Shown: positions 51,689 to 61,739, counted from the stretch's first letter. The stretch is 64,000 bases of DNA from Malassezia japonica (GCF_029542785.1 NC_083374.1:673653-737652); one strand, 5' to 3'. A program made the numbers and translations. The notes: generated by a model from the sequence alone, not told the origin.

Positions 51689-52708
51689 TTAACCGTTTAC
51701 GTTGGCCACGGGCTTCGCCTGGTAGGGTTCGTCGAGGTATTTGACCTCGTCCTCGGTAAGCTTCACCTTCAGCGCCTCCACAGCCTGGTCAATGCGCTCC
51801 GGCTTGCTGAGACCCAGCAGAGGGTTCACGCCCTTGCTCAGCAGCCACGCAATCGAGATTTGTGCCATGTCGACGCCCTTCTTCTTGGAGAGTTCCTCGA
51901 CGCGGTTCACGATTTCGTGATCCGAAGCGCTCGAATTGGCGCTCATAATCATCTTCATCATGCCATCCTTCTGGGCACGGTCCGTAGAGTTGTCGCCCCA
52001 AGGGCGAGTGAGGACACCAGCGGCAACAGCGTACCAGGGGATAACACCGACGCCACTTGCCTTGCAGTAGGGAATCATCTCACGCTCCTCCTCCCGGTAC
52101 AGAAGATTGTAGAAGTTCTGCATCGAGATGAACTTGTGCCAGCCGTGCTTTTCAGCCACGTTCTGCAGGCGCTGGAACTCCCAGGCGCTCATCGAGCTCG
52201 CACCAATGTAGCGCACCCAGCCCTTTTCGATCACGTCGTTCAGTGCTTTCATGATCTCCTCGCTGGGGGTCTCACGGTCCAGACGGTGGATCTGGAGCAC
52301 GTCAATGTAGGTGCCGAGACGCTTGACACTCGCCTCGACGGCGTCAAAGATGTGTTTACGCGAGAGACCCATGCGGTTGACGTACGCTCCATCGTTCTTC
52401 TCCATCAGCACGGCATCTTCACTGTCCTCGTTCACAGCGAAGAAGCACTTGGTAAGAAGAACGACGCGGTTGCGGGGGATGTTGTACTTCTTGAGCGCCT
52501 TGCCAACAATCTCTTCCGACTTGCCGTTGCTGTACGCATCAGCAGTGTCCCAAGTGTTGAGGCCCATCTTGTAGGCATGCTCAAAGATAGGGAGGGACTC
52601 GTCTTCGTTCATCACCCAGTCCTGCCACTTGTCTGACCCAAAGGTCATGCAGCCGAGGATGACGCGGGAGATCTTCAGACCAGAGTTGCCGAGGTTGGTG
52701 TATTCCAT
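51689..52708 (-). CDS. aldo-keto reductase, tandem copy 2
   Basis: 339 aa, no intron, MEYTNLGNSGLKISRVILGC at the start. Tetrad residues are present (DTADAYSNGKSEE, VLLTKCFFA, VLQIHRLDRETP), as are the NADPH-binding end segments (GLSKPERIDQAVEALKVKL). Strong C-ending codon bias suggests high expression. A TATAAAA on the coding strand starts 46 bp before the ATG. An 80-bp tandem repeat block lies upstream. Closest relative in the window is copy 3. Confidence 0.95.
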   Translation of the reverse strand: MEYTNLGNSGLKISRVILGCMTFGSDKWQDWVMNEDESLPIFEHAYKMGLNTWDTADAYSNGKSEEIVGKALKKYNIPRNRVVLLTKCFFAVNEDSEDAVLMEKNDGAYVNRMGLSRKHIFDAVEASVKRLGTYIDVLQIHRLDRETPSEEIMKALNDVIEKGWVRYIGASSMSAWEFQRLQNVAEKHGWHKFISMQNFYNLLYREEEREMIPYCKASGVGVIPWYAVAAGVLTRPWGDNSTDRAQKDGMMKMIMSANSSASDHEIVNRVEELSKKKGVDMAQISIAWLLSKGVNPLLGLSKPERIDQAVEALKVKLTEDEVKYLDEPYQAKPVANVNG

Positions 52709-52748
52709 GTTGAGTGGATGGGTTTGAAACGGACATTTCCTATCATCT

Positions 52749-52754
52749 TTTATA
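52749..52754 (-). promoter_or_regulatory. TATA box of AKR copy 2
   Basis: TATAAA on the minus strand, first T at 52754, exactly 46 bp before the A of the ATG at 52708. Three other genes in the window show the same spacing. Confidence 0.65.
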
Positions 52755-52857
52755 CATTTGACTCAAAACGGGCGGGATCTTTGTCGCGCCTTCGAAAGGC
52801 ATCCCGAGGGGGTTGCACAGACCATCCACGGACTTTTCTTCGGCCGACATGAGACCA

Positions 52858-53113
52858 GTTCCACGGAGCCCGCACCGAGAGCCTGGACAACGCACCAAAA
52901 TCCGCCTCGACAGCGTCTCCTCAGGCTTGGTTCGGCCGAGCCTCCACGGAGTTCGCACCGAGAGCCTGGACTACGCACCAAAATTCACCTCGACAGCGTC
53001 TCAGGCTTGGTTCGGCCGAGCCTCCACAGAGTTCGCACCGAGAGCCTGGACTACGCACCAAAATTCACCTCGACAGCGTCTCAGGCTTGGTTCGGCCGAG
53101 CCTCCACGGAGTG
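52858..53113. repeat. tandem repeat of about 80 bp, three copies
   Basis: Unit starts CGCACCGAGAGCCTGGAC and continues through CGCACCAAAATTC, CTCGACAGCGTCTCAGGC and TTGGTTCGGCCGAGCCTCCAC. Copies begin at 52871, 52954 and 53034, so spacing is 83 then 80 bp. The last two copies are nearly identical; the first differs by a few bases and a 3-base insertion. It lies between AKR copies 2 and 3, upstream of the copy 2 promoter. Each unit carries a CCTCCAC heptamer. Confidence 0.9.
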
Positions 53114-53190
53114 ACATGCGGTCCGTGCGGGAAGTCTTCGGGAATCGTCCAAGATAAATTGCTTGGAAAGCCTACTCGTAGAGCTCCTAC

Positions 53191-54210
53191 TTAGAGGCCG
53201 ACACCGACAACGGGCTTGGGCTGATAAGGCTCCTCTAGGTACTTGACCTCGTCGTCGGTCAGCTTCACCTTGAGCGCCTCTACAGCCTGGTCTATGCGCT
53301 CCGGCTTGCTCAGGCCCAGAAGCGGGTTCGCACCCTTGCTCAGCAGCCACGCAATCGAGATCTGCGCCATAGCCACGTTCTTCTTCTTTGCGAGCTCTTC
53401 CACGCGGTTTACCACTTCATGGTCAGCAGAAGTCGAGGTCCTGCGCATGATCGACTTCATGAAATCATCCTTTTGAGCGCGCTCCGTAGAGTGGTCGTCC
53501 CAAGGGCGAGTAAGAATGCCAGCGGCAACGGCATACCAAGGGATAATACCGACACCGGTCGCCTTGCAGTATGGGATCATCTCGCGCTCCTCCTCGCGGT
53601 AAATCAGGTTGTACAAGTTCTGCATCGAAATAAACTTGTGCCAACCGTGCTTTTCAGCCACGTTCTGCAGGCGCTGGAACTCCCAAGCCAGCATCGAGCT
53701 TGCGCCAATGTAGCGCACCCAGCCCTTTTCGATCACGTCGTTCAGCGCCTTCATGATCTCTTCGCTGGGGGTCTCACGGTCCAGACGGTGGATCTGGAGC
53801 ACGTCAATGTAGGTGCCGAGACGCTTGACACTCGCCTCGACAGCATCAAAGATATGCTTGCGCGACAGACCCGAAAGGTTAACAAGAGGACCGTCGTTCT
53901 TCTGGCCGAAGAGTGGCTCGTCGCCATCCTCGTTCACAGGGAAGAAACACTTGCTCAGGAGCACGACACGGTTACGGGGAATGTTGTACTTCTTGAGCGC
54001 CTTGCCGACAATCTCTTCCGACTTGCCGTTGCTGTACACATCGGCAGTGTCCCAGGTGTTGATGCCCATCTTGTACGCATGCTCGAAAATAGGGAGCGAC
54101 TCTTCTTCGTCCAAGATCCAGTCCACCCACTGCTTGGAGCCAAAGGTCATGCAGCCCAGAATGACACGAGAGACCTTCAAGCCAGAGTTTCCGAGGTTGG
54201 CGTACTCCAT
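53191..54210 (-). CDS. aldo-keto reductase, tandem copy 3
   Basis: 339 aa starting at MEYANLGNSGLKVSRVILGC (54210), which aligns with copy 2 over its whole length. Tetrad and cofactor motifs are intact (DTADVYSNGKSEE, VVLLSKCFFP, VLQIHRLDRETP, GLSKPERIDQAVEALKVKL). A longer in-frame upstream extension exists but does not match the family. The C-terminus differs (PKPVVGVGL). No TATA at the 46-bp position, so its control differs from copy 2. Upstream is a 1-kb divergent region shared with the dioxygenase gene. Confidence 0.93.
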   Translation of the reverse strand: MEYANLGNSGLKVSRVILGCMTFGSKQWVDWILDEEESLPIFEHAYKMGINTWDTADVYSNGKSEEIVGKALKKYNIPRNRVVLLSKCFFPVNEDGDEPLFGQKNDGPLVNLSGLSRKHIFDAVEASVKRLGTYIDVLQIHRLDRETPSEEIMKALNDVIEKGWVRYIGASSMLAWEFQRLQNVAEKHGWHKFISMQNLYNLIYREEEREMIPYCKATGVGIIPWYAVAAGILTRPWDDHSTERAQKDDFMKSIMRRTSTSADHEVVNRVEELAKKKNVAMAQISIAWLLSKGANPLLGLSKPERIDQAVEALKVKLTDDEVKYLEEPYQPKPVVGVGL

Positions 54211-55224
54211 GATGTCGAAACGTTGAGTGGCGAGGGGCGCGGGGCGCGCACAAACCACTGGCGAGGCCCTCGGCCGAGGAAGATGTCCCTCCGCGTGTGA
54301 GCAGGTCCCCAAAGCGCAGCGCGGCGGAGCACTCTCTGGAGTCGCGTACTGACGGCCGAGTAGGGCCCCATAAAAGTGCTTCCCTGTGCTGCGGATGACT
54401 TAGTGAAGGAGCTGGGGCCTAGCATCCATCCAAGTCGGAAGGAATCAACTCGCACGGACCACACTGGAGGTCGAAAGACGCGTCTCTGCGCAAGGCGTGG
54501 AGCAGCTATGCACGAGTTGTATGGATCGGATAGTATGTGCCATCCATCTATGACAAGTGTAGTCCAATGCAAAAGGTAATCTCGAAAATCTACAAGTGAC
54601 CACGCAATCGACTCTTGTGCTGGAAAAGGCTCGTCTCACCGCCCATCATAGATCGTCAATGTTATTGCACCATGGTGATAATCTATGGTTAAAATAGGCG
54701 TAGTAGGATCGAGATCGATCAGTACAGTTTAACCGCCGGCCGTGCGAGCGCAATTTACGACGCACATTCACCCCACGTTCTGATTCGCGCATGAGGGGCG
54801 ACACTAATGACCGCAATATCGATCCGTCGTCCGCACTGACGGGTTTAGCGAAAGCACGTCATCGGCCTTGGAGCGCTGGACTGGGTCTTGTACCCAGCTG
54901 ACCCTATCTAGCCTTGAGCGCAGTGGCGGTGAGACTCCGTGCGCGCATTTTGGCCTTTGGACGCACCAAGTCTAGTAAAGCCGCACACATATGTGGAGGG
55001 ATGGTGCAATAGGGGCAGCCATTCGCCTCGCAATTGCGTGCTTGCGCTGATATTTTTGTGGAGGATGTACTTGTTCGATGGTGTTATCGCGCGTTCGCAA
55101 TTTTGTCATTGCTGTCCGTCGCACGCAAGCGGTTGGGACGGGTCGTGTGTAGAGGGGATCCGGGGATGAGTGTATACCTATAAAACAAGGGGTAGAATGT
55201 AGGTAGTACCGACATCACAACACA
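54211..55224. other. 1-kb divergent intergenic region
   Basis: Long for this window. It is AT-richer in the middle (about 54560-54760) and includes GATC-rich sequence near 54708-54720. GTGGAGG occurs near 54996 and at 55058-55064. No gene seen. It probably holds regulatory sites for AKR copy 3 and the TauD-family gene. Confidence 0.4.
55179..55184 (+). promoter_or_regulatory. TATA box of the TauD-family gene
   Basis: TATAAA starting exactly 46 bp before the ATG at 55225. Confidence 0.65.
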
Positions 55225-56364
55225 ATGGCACCTGCAGCAGAAGTTCTTCCTAGCTTTGAGGCGACCCCCGCCCCTACCAAGGGTGCCAAGGTGGCTGCCC
55301 CTACCGCCCCCCAGTCTGACTCCTCCATTGGCCCTCGTGCCCCACTCCAGGTGTCGGGCCTCCTCGACTCGCTCTACGAGTTTGACGAGCTCACGCCTGG
55401 TCTCGGCCGCACCTACCCCACTCTCCAGCTCAGCGATCTGGTGCACCACGAGAAGGCAGATGAGCTCATTCGCGACCTCGCCATCATCATCTCGCGCCGT
55501 GGTGTGGTCTTCTTCAAGAACCAGGACCTCTCTCCTGAAGACCAGAAGTTTGTCACGGACCGTCTGGGCCACCTGACTGGCAAGCCTGCTAGCTCGGGCC
55601 TTCACATCCACCCTGTCTACAACGCCGAGCGCGAGGGCAAGGATCAGATTGTCGACGAGAAGGGCACTAGCAACAAGGACAATGAGATCAGTGTCATCTC
55701 GAGCAACCTGCACCGCCAGCTGGATGTCGGTCCTCGCTCGGGTGCTGACGAGTGGCACAGTGACATTGCCTTTGAGCCCGTGCCGGCGGACTACACCTCT
55801 CTGAAGGTGCACACGCTGCCTCACACGGGCGGTGACACCCTCTGGGCCAACGGCTACGAGGTGTACGACCTGCTCTCGGCCCCCTTCAAGAAGCTCCTCG
55901 AGGGTCTCCGCGGCCACTTCTTCGGTTACGAGTTTGTCGACTCGGCCCTCCGTCACGGTTACAACCTTCACGCGGGCCCCCGTGGTGCGGCTGACAACGT
56001 TGGCCAGAGCCTTTCGACTGAGCACCCTCTTGTGCGTACCAACCCGGTCACCGGCTGGAAGTCGGTGTTCGGCATTGGCCACCACTTTGACCGCGTGCTT
56101 GACGTGACGCGTGACGAGAGCGACATGCTCAAGCGCTATGTGCGTGACCTTGTCACGCAGAACCATACTACTCAGCTGCGCTACCGCTGGGGCAAGAACG
56201 ACCTTGCGATCTGGGACAACCGTTCGACCTTCCACGCGGCTACGCCTGATTACTTTGAACTTGGTGCTCGCTCTGGCGTGCGTGCTGTTTCGTGCGGTGA
56301 GCGCCCTTACTACGACCCCAACAGCTCCTCGCGTCGCGAGGACCTCAAGGGCAAACTTGTCTAA
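55225..56364 (+). CDS. Fe(II)/2-oxoglutarate dioxygenase, TauD/Jlp1 family
   Basis: 379 aa, one exon, highly biased codons. The fold is TauD-like: SRRGVVFFKNQDLSPEDQ, LHIHPVYNAEREGKD, then the metal triad His178 and Asp180 in DEWHSDIAFE and distal His337 in NRSTFHAATPD, with the oxoglutarate-binding Arg in SGVRAVSCGERP. Yeast Jlp1 uses this fold to release sulfite from sulfonates, and related enzymes oxidise taurine or other alpha-substituted acids. The substrate here is not fixed by sequence. A sulfur-scavenging role is plausible for a skin-living yeast but is inference. Confidence 0.9.
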   Translation: MAPAAEVLPSFEATPAPTKGAKVAAPTAPQSDSSIGPRAPLQVSGLLDSLYEFDELTPGLGRTYPTLQLSDLVHHEKADELIRDLAIIISRRGVVFFKNQDLSPEDQKFVTDRLGHLTGKPASSGLHIHPVYNAEREGKDQIVDEKGTSNKDNEISVISSNLHRQLDVGPRSGADEWHSDIAFEPVPADYTSLKVHTLPHTGGDTLWANGYEVYDLLSAPFKKLLEGLRGHFFGYEFVDSALRHGYNLHAGPRGAADNVGQSLSTEHPLVRTNPVTGWKSVFGIGHHFDRVLDVTRDESDMLKRYVRDLVTQNHTTQLRYRWGKNDLAIWDNRSTFHAATPDYFELGARSGVRAVSCGERPYYDPNSSSRREDLKGKLV

Positions 56365-56699
56365 AGTGTTATATACCATTTTGTAGTTTTAACGATGTTT
56401 CCGTGCTCATGTGTCCCTTCCCGCGGCCTTTTTTTGGGCTTGAATGTTCTGCGTGAGGAGTTACGACGCATGCTATGTATAACTCCATGACTCGTGATTT
56501 CGAACTGCACCTGGGAGCGAAAACAAGAATCACCCCACAGGAATGCCAAGCGAGAGGGCGTAATTACGACTTTGACCTGCAGGCCGGACATAAAGGTGGC
56601 GGATAATGAACGCCAAATAATGAGTCACCTTAAATGCGGCGAATGGGCCATATGCGTATTGGGCACTTAAATACCCAGGGACCAGCAAGGGCCATCCTC
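56365..56699. other. intergenic, AT-richer
   Basis: Spacer of 335 bp with a T-run near 56429. A TTAAATA sequence at 56668 lies 32 bp before the chosen start of the next gene. No gene seen. Confidence 0.35.
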
Positions 56700-58246
56700 A
56701 TGGATACTCTTGCTCCCTTCTCTGGTAGGGTGCCAGTAGTGGAGCGCGCAAAGCGCCTTCCAGTGATGTCCTCGGCTTGCACGTTAGAACGTCACTTGTG
56801 GCTCTTGCAATGCTTCGACATGCTGCACCAACAAGTTACCGCAGATGCCCCACCGTCCTACGACAATATGCCCAAAAGAGACGGCGTGAGCTGGGATGCT
56901 TTTGTACACAAAGCCATGTTCCGCACCGTTGCCTATGCCAAGCACGTCTTGCCCAAGACAGATTCAGAAAAGCCCGTGCGAGTGCAACCTGACTTGCTTC
57001 CCCCCTTGGACGTCGCGTTCATTTGGTGTACGTACATTGATTGTTAACAGTAGATACATACCTTACGCATCCTCTTCGATACCAAGAAGATGTTCTACGC
57101 TCTACGAGCTGTGCTACGTTGGGCCAGTATCAGTACCCGCTGTGTCCACTGGTAGACGTTTTGGATGTGTCGAGCTGGACATTGTATGCTCCGGATGCCA
57201 CGAAGCAGTTTGAGGAATTAACCGGGATGCCATTCAATCCATTAGAGAAGGATACAAGTGAAGCTGCCGATGGATGCCCCATGATCTGCCCCTACTGCTC
57301 TACCTCGAACTTGGTCTCCTGGATGACGGTTGGTTCGGATTGGACCGCAACTTGCCAAGAATGTTTTAAGCAATATGCGCGAAGTAACGTCCTTGGTTTC
57401 CAGTTTATTCATGAACTCACACGTTGGGCCGAAGGCGGTAATGACCGGGACGGATACCGGCTGCGTGGCGGCGTTGTCAGCCGGGCGGGGGAAAAGAGCA
57501 AAGATTCCCATATGGAGGTTCTGATGCGTATTGTCAAACACGAGCGTTCCATTTTGATTGCAAACACGGACAAGAATGGCAAACTGTTGAAGGACTACTA
57601 TACGGACCGTTTTGGTAAGATCCATTCGGGTCTGTTGGCACCCACAGAACTAGGTATGGCCAATTCGTACGATATTGATCGAATTGAGCGCAATGTCTTG
57701 CATATCATGCGTGATTCGACTCCAGAGCGAAGTCGCAGTCAAGAAAGGGATCTGGAGAAAACTGTCGCTGCCGTGTTTTGCTACTATCGCAAAGCAAACC
57801 CGGTCGTGGACATGAGCTTTGATGTGGCCCGTGCGACACAGCGCACCCTAGATTTGATTGTGGCGGTCAAGAAAAATAATTGGCTCCTTGCTCCAGCAAC
57901 TGCACCTCATACTTTTTGTGCTCGTCGGTACTGTGCCTGGCTCAGTTTGGTGCGCTTTGCTCGTCGTTCACTCGAAACAACTCGCGACATTCAGTTCGCA
58001 TGGTACAGCCACATGTTGTGCCCCGATTACAGAAATGACTGTGCCCGCCATGTGGGATTCATTGTTGACAATGCCCCAGAAGAGGAACCTTTAGTGAACG
58101 CATTCTCCATGGTTCCTACGGCTGAGCTGTGGAAAAATGTCTACGGACAACCTATGGTAACGAGTCTTCCCGGCGAGCTGACATCGAAAGCGGAGTGCTC
58201 TCGGACCAGAGGCTTTCTGCGGGCTGTTTGGGACAATTTAACTTAA
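56700..58246 (+). CDS. glycine-rich-domain-protein-like (DUF1399) family protein
   Basis: Two exons joined across a 23-nt intron (57028-57050) give 507 aa from the ATG at 56700; an upstream Met (56634) is possible. The family features two copies of a hydrophobic-Trp-His block: here PPLDVAFIWLDTYLTHPLRY near residue 110, and IQFAWYSHMLCPDYRNDCAR near residue 425. A Cys-x2-Cys zinc-ribbon-like insert (MICPYCSTSN, then CQECFKQYAR) lies between. Codon usage is much less C/G-biased than in its neighbours. Molecular function is unknown; related fungal genes are often multi-copy near telomeres. Confidence 0.75.
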
Positions 58247-58875
58247 TCGCTTGGCTTCGACCTTTTTTTTAAGAAAAAAAAAGAAAAGCCCTTCAAAACT
58301 GGTGCGAGAGGCAAAGGAATGGAGCCTACGTCTTTATTATGCAACATGCTTACCACTGGCCTGGCGGTGATCGTTCCTTTCTCAATGGAATACTCAAGCG
58401 ATGCCAGAGACGACATGGTTCCATTTGAGCAGCGTTCAAAATCGGTAATAGTACCGTGAAAGTATCCTTGAATGGCTCACTTCTCGGTATGAGATTGTGG
58501 ATATGGGTGGTATATATGAAGTCGCAAACTGGGTACAATTGGGAATGAAACATATTTAGTATTAAGTACCTGTGATGGAAGTATTGCCTAAGAATAATCA
58601 GTCGCCTATGTTATATCTTTTGTACGTCCGAGGCCGAGTTACTGGAAAACAGAATATTGAAAATGGTACTATGTTCAAGTTATAACGCGTCAAATTGGTA
58701 TATTTTGGTCCTTAGAAAGGGCTGTCCTTATTCTGCCAGATGACTCGACAGAGACCGTCCGCCCAGGGAGTGTAAGGTGGCACGTGCGAAGTGCGGAGGT
58801 GATTTGGCATTTGTGCGTTTCGTCGCCATTCCACCTGCCACATTAAAAGCCTTCCTTGTGTCGTTTGCGGCACAT
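58247..58875. other. AT-rich intergenic region
   Basis: About 630 bp between two 3' ends with poly-T then poly-A tracts at 58263-58285 that can pair as a hairpin, consistent with 3' end formation. No gene supported. Confidence 0.4.
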
Positions 58876-59539
58876 TCAAGCAGTTTCAGTGGCCTCCATT
58901 GCCTTGAGTAGCTTCTGGCTTGTATCAGTGTGCATGGATTGAAGACGCTCCTTCCAAAAGACCCAGCGCTCTTTGCTGAATCCGGGTGCGCCCTTCCAGA
59001 GATCACCACCCTTTGCGATTGCCGAAGATCCGCCGTGCTGTTTGCCGTCGTTGTACAGTTCCTTGCCTGCGCCATCCACCCACGCAATGAGAGCCTGGAG
59101 GCGCGCATCGAGGTCCTTTGGCTCCTTCTCTTCTTCCAGGACACCACGGAACAGAACTACTGCAAACATGAGTGTGTTTGCAACATGAGCGTGGGCGCAC
59201 TTGGCAAACATGGCCGAAATGTTGATGAGCTGTTCGGGCTTGGCCTCATTGTCATACACTAGGGTCAGCACGATAGGACATACGTTGGAAGCTCTCGCGC
59301 ATCGACCAGGGAAGACGAGGAAGGTCTCCCCAGAGCTTCTGGTCATCAATAGTGCCTACATCGTGCTTCTGCAACGCCTGCACCAGAGCAATCAAGCGGT
59401 CCTGGGCATCGGCGTGGTGCGCAGCACAGTCGAACCACTGGTTCCAAAATTTAAACGGATCCTCCGTCGCCTTGGCCACGGCTTCCGCGGCAGCATTCAC
59501 GTCTTCGCCTTGTAACACCCGATTCAATGCGCCATCCAT
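58876..59539 (-). CDS. hypothetical protein, 212 aa
   Basis: Two exons (59284-59539 and 58876-59258) with a 25-nt intron (59259-59283, donor GTATGT) give 212 aa starting MDGALNRVLQGEDVNAAAEA. It is all-helical by appearance, with conserved-looking aromatic blocks (PFKFWNQWFDCAAHHADAQD, LWGDLPRLPWSMRES, WVDGAGKELY, FSKERWVFWKERLQ). The pattern recalls fungal DUF3632-type proteins, but I am not certain. No signal peptide. It faces the secreted RNase gene divergently. Confidence 0.65.
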
Positions 59540-59665
59540 CGTGGTAAGATGCGCGTGTCGAGTACCTTGCGTCGGACTATCTTTAGGCGTCCAAACCCGG
59601 GGTAGACTCCGCGCACGTGCGCTCGGCGTTTGTAACTCTCCTATTCGGCGTACCAAGTAGGATGC

Positions 59666-59671
59666 TATATA
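59666..59671 (+). promoter_or_regulatory. TATA box of the secreted RNase gene
   Basis: TATATA starting exactly 46 bp before the ATG at 59712. Confidence 0.65.
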
Positions 59672-59711
59672 GCTAGCCGAGATTCGTCTGTCAAACCTCA
59701 CACCCTCCATA

Positions 59712-60116
59712 ATGAAGTTCGCTGTTGCCCTTACTCTCGCCTTCGCCGGCCTCGCCGCTGCCTCGCCCATTGTCCGCCGCGACACCATTGCTCACTGCGG
59801 TCAGAGCACCGGCGGTGACATTGACGTCGACCAGATCCGCTCGCAGGTCGAGAACGCGCCCACCCAGAGCACTGGTGGTCACAGCTACCCCCACCAGTTC
59901 TACAACTACGAGAAGATCCCCCTGTCGAGCGACTGCGACGGTGCTTCGATGATGCTTGAGCTCCCCATCTTCGCCGACGGCCACCCCTACAACCTGCAGC
60001 ACGGCGAGCAGCCCGGTGCTGTGCGCGCCATCTACTCGGCTGACAACAACGCCCTTTGCGCTGTTGTCGCCCACAACAACAACAACGGCGACTTCCACCT
60101 CTGCTCTACCAACTAA
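59712..60116 (+). CDS. secreted purine-specific ribonuclease, RNase U2/T1 family
   Basis: 134 aa. Signal peptide (residues 1-18, MKFAVALTLAFAGLAAAS), then a short propeptide ending in a Kex2-type Arg-Arg. The mature domain has the microbial RNase fold signature: SYPHQFYNYE, LELPIFADG, PGAVRAIYS and CAVVAHNN. These supply His61, Glu83, Arg105 and His121, with spacing almost as in RNase U2 of Ustilago. Four Cys could form two disulfides. The long loops of ribotoxins are absent, so a general secreted nuclease is more likely. Very strong codon bias suggests high expression. Confidence 0.88.
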   Translation: MKFAVALTLAFAGLAAASPIVRRDTIAHCGQSTGGDIDVDQIRSQVENAPTQSTGGHSYPHQFYNYEKIPLSSDCDGASMMLELPIFADGHPYNLQHGEQPGAVRAIYSADNNALCAVVAHNNNNGDFHLCSTN

Positions 60117-60380
60117 ACGCGCATTTAGGTCCCTTGCACACGCAACAAGTTTTATTCATGTTTGAAATCGTACCCTTTTACCCTTACGAACTTTCTTAGT
60201 TATCCTATACCTATCTAGTGTTTGAAGCTACCAATCATTGTTGAGGGAACAACACAGCCTCAGCAGTTGATCTCGCACACTCCTCACGAACCAAAAACAT
60301 TCCCGTCCATGTTGGCACGTGTATACGTTCACACGGGGGCACAAGCAGACGAGCCTATTAATAAAATGAAGCAAAAATAG

Positions 60381-60503
60381 CGCAGCGGCGGTGGTGGCAG
60401 CGACGACAACGGTAATGAGAACGGTGATGGCGACGGTAATGGCGACGGTGATGGCGGCGGCAACTCCTCCACACAGGAGTGTGACCTCAAGAACGGCCGT
60501 TAG
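60381..60503 (+). pseudogene. relic of a Gly/Asp/Asn-rich C-terminus
   Basis: A GC-rich patch inside AT-rich sequence. In one frame it reads as repeated Gly-Asp-Gly-Asn units, then NSSTQECDLKNGR and a stop; the frame is closed upstream by TAG at 60378. It looks like the decayed last exon of a secreted or wall protein gene whose 5' part is lost. It could also be a simple GGYGAY repeat with no coding history. Confidence 0.35.
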
Positions 60504-61739
60504 ATCCGCGCGTAGTGTTCCTTAATAACGATAGCTATGGACCTTGGCCTCATTTCCCATGCTCTCCTATGTAGTGCAATCCATCGTTGGTGTGAACTTG
60601 GGAATTTGTCGACCACATATTTGCGGAGATCAGCGTACATTGATCTTGACAGGGACCAATCTCAAAGGATCACATCGTTTGCAGAGTCGTCTCTATAGAG
60701 GGTGAGTTGTATTATGGATCAGGAGCCAAGGCTAAAAATAAAATAAAATGGGGAATTGCCGCTTAGATGCTGCAGAAGACCTGTATAACCACACGATATA
60801 GCGAATGGAGGCGCAAACGAAACCATACACAGTATGAATGGGCAGAGTATAGACGAAACTATTGCACCTGCTTGGCGTAGTTGCGACTCCACATCCCAAA
60901 TTGGCACAATTTAATCAATTATGGATTTCCTTCCTGAGGTAGACTATATCGGGCTATACTGATCGGGAATCCTTCCCACGAACAAATTGCATTCAGGCAC
61001 AGCCCCGTCCGTACCTCGCAGTGCATCATGTTCGTTGTTAGCGGTCAGCACAAGCTGGGAGGCGTGGTGAGGGTATGGAGTAGTCATAGACAGCATCAGA
61101 ATGCGTTGTCAACTATGGAGCCACATTTGTGACCCGCTTTTCATTGTACGGCTGACTTTACACATGTCAACATCGCAGCACTTGTTGATAGATCTAATAC
61201 GGAATACTGAAGCCTAAGGTATACACGGTCCTGTCGTTTATCCGAAGGCGAACACTCTGAATGATTGGATAGTACCGATCCTCGTGCTCACCATTGTCGC
61301 TCAGATTGGCAAGTACGACTACCTGGAGTCATCTGATGCTAGTGACGCTGACAGAAATTGGCGCAGCATGTTCCGATGTATCCTAGTCTAGTGCCTGTCG
61401 CTCGGGCACAGTCCAATGGCAATTCGAATACATCCGTGTTGGGGCACGGTATTCCGCCTGCTAGACCAGTTCGTGTCCCGCTCAGTTTTTGCCGAATAAC
61501 CCCCGTGCATAGAAGGCACAGAGTAATTGTTTGGACGATTTTCGCGTATCACACCGTGAATCGAACATGGGGAAATGCTTACGCAATGGCCTATCACAGG
61601 GGGGACTCCCAGAAAACTCATCAAGTATTGGCTGAATTATTACTAATTCTGAGAATGCCACTCCTCACCCTACAAAGGTTTCAGGACCCCCGACTGGCGA
61701 GAAACTGTTTGACAAGTGCTTGGCGCCCTAGGGAGAACA

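Noticed and set aside
52758..53157. Open frames across the 80-bp repeats
   Set aside because: They arise because the repeat unit lacks stops in some frames. The translations are repetitive with no family and no start context.
55084..56379. A 431-codon minus-strand frame opposite the TauD-family gene, and similar ones opposite ILV5 and LYS4
   Set aside because: All are explained by codon bias of the true genes; none has a recognisable fold or its own promoter.
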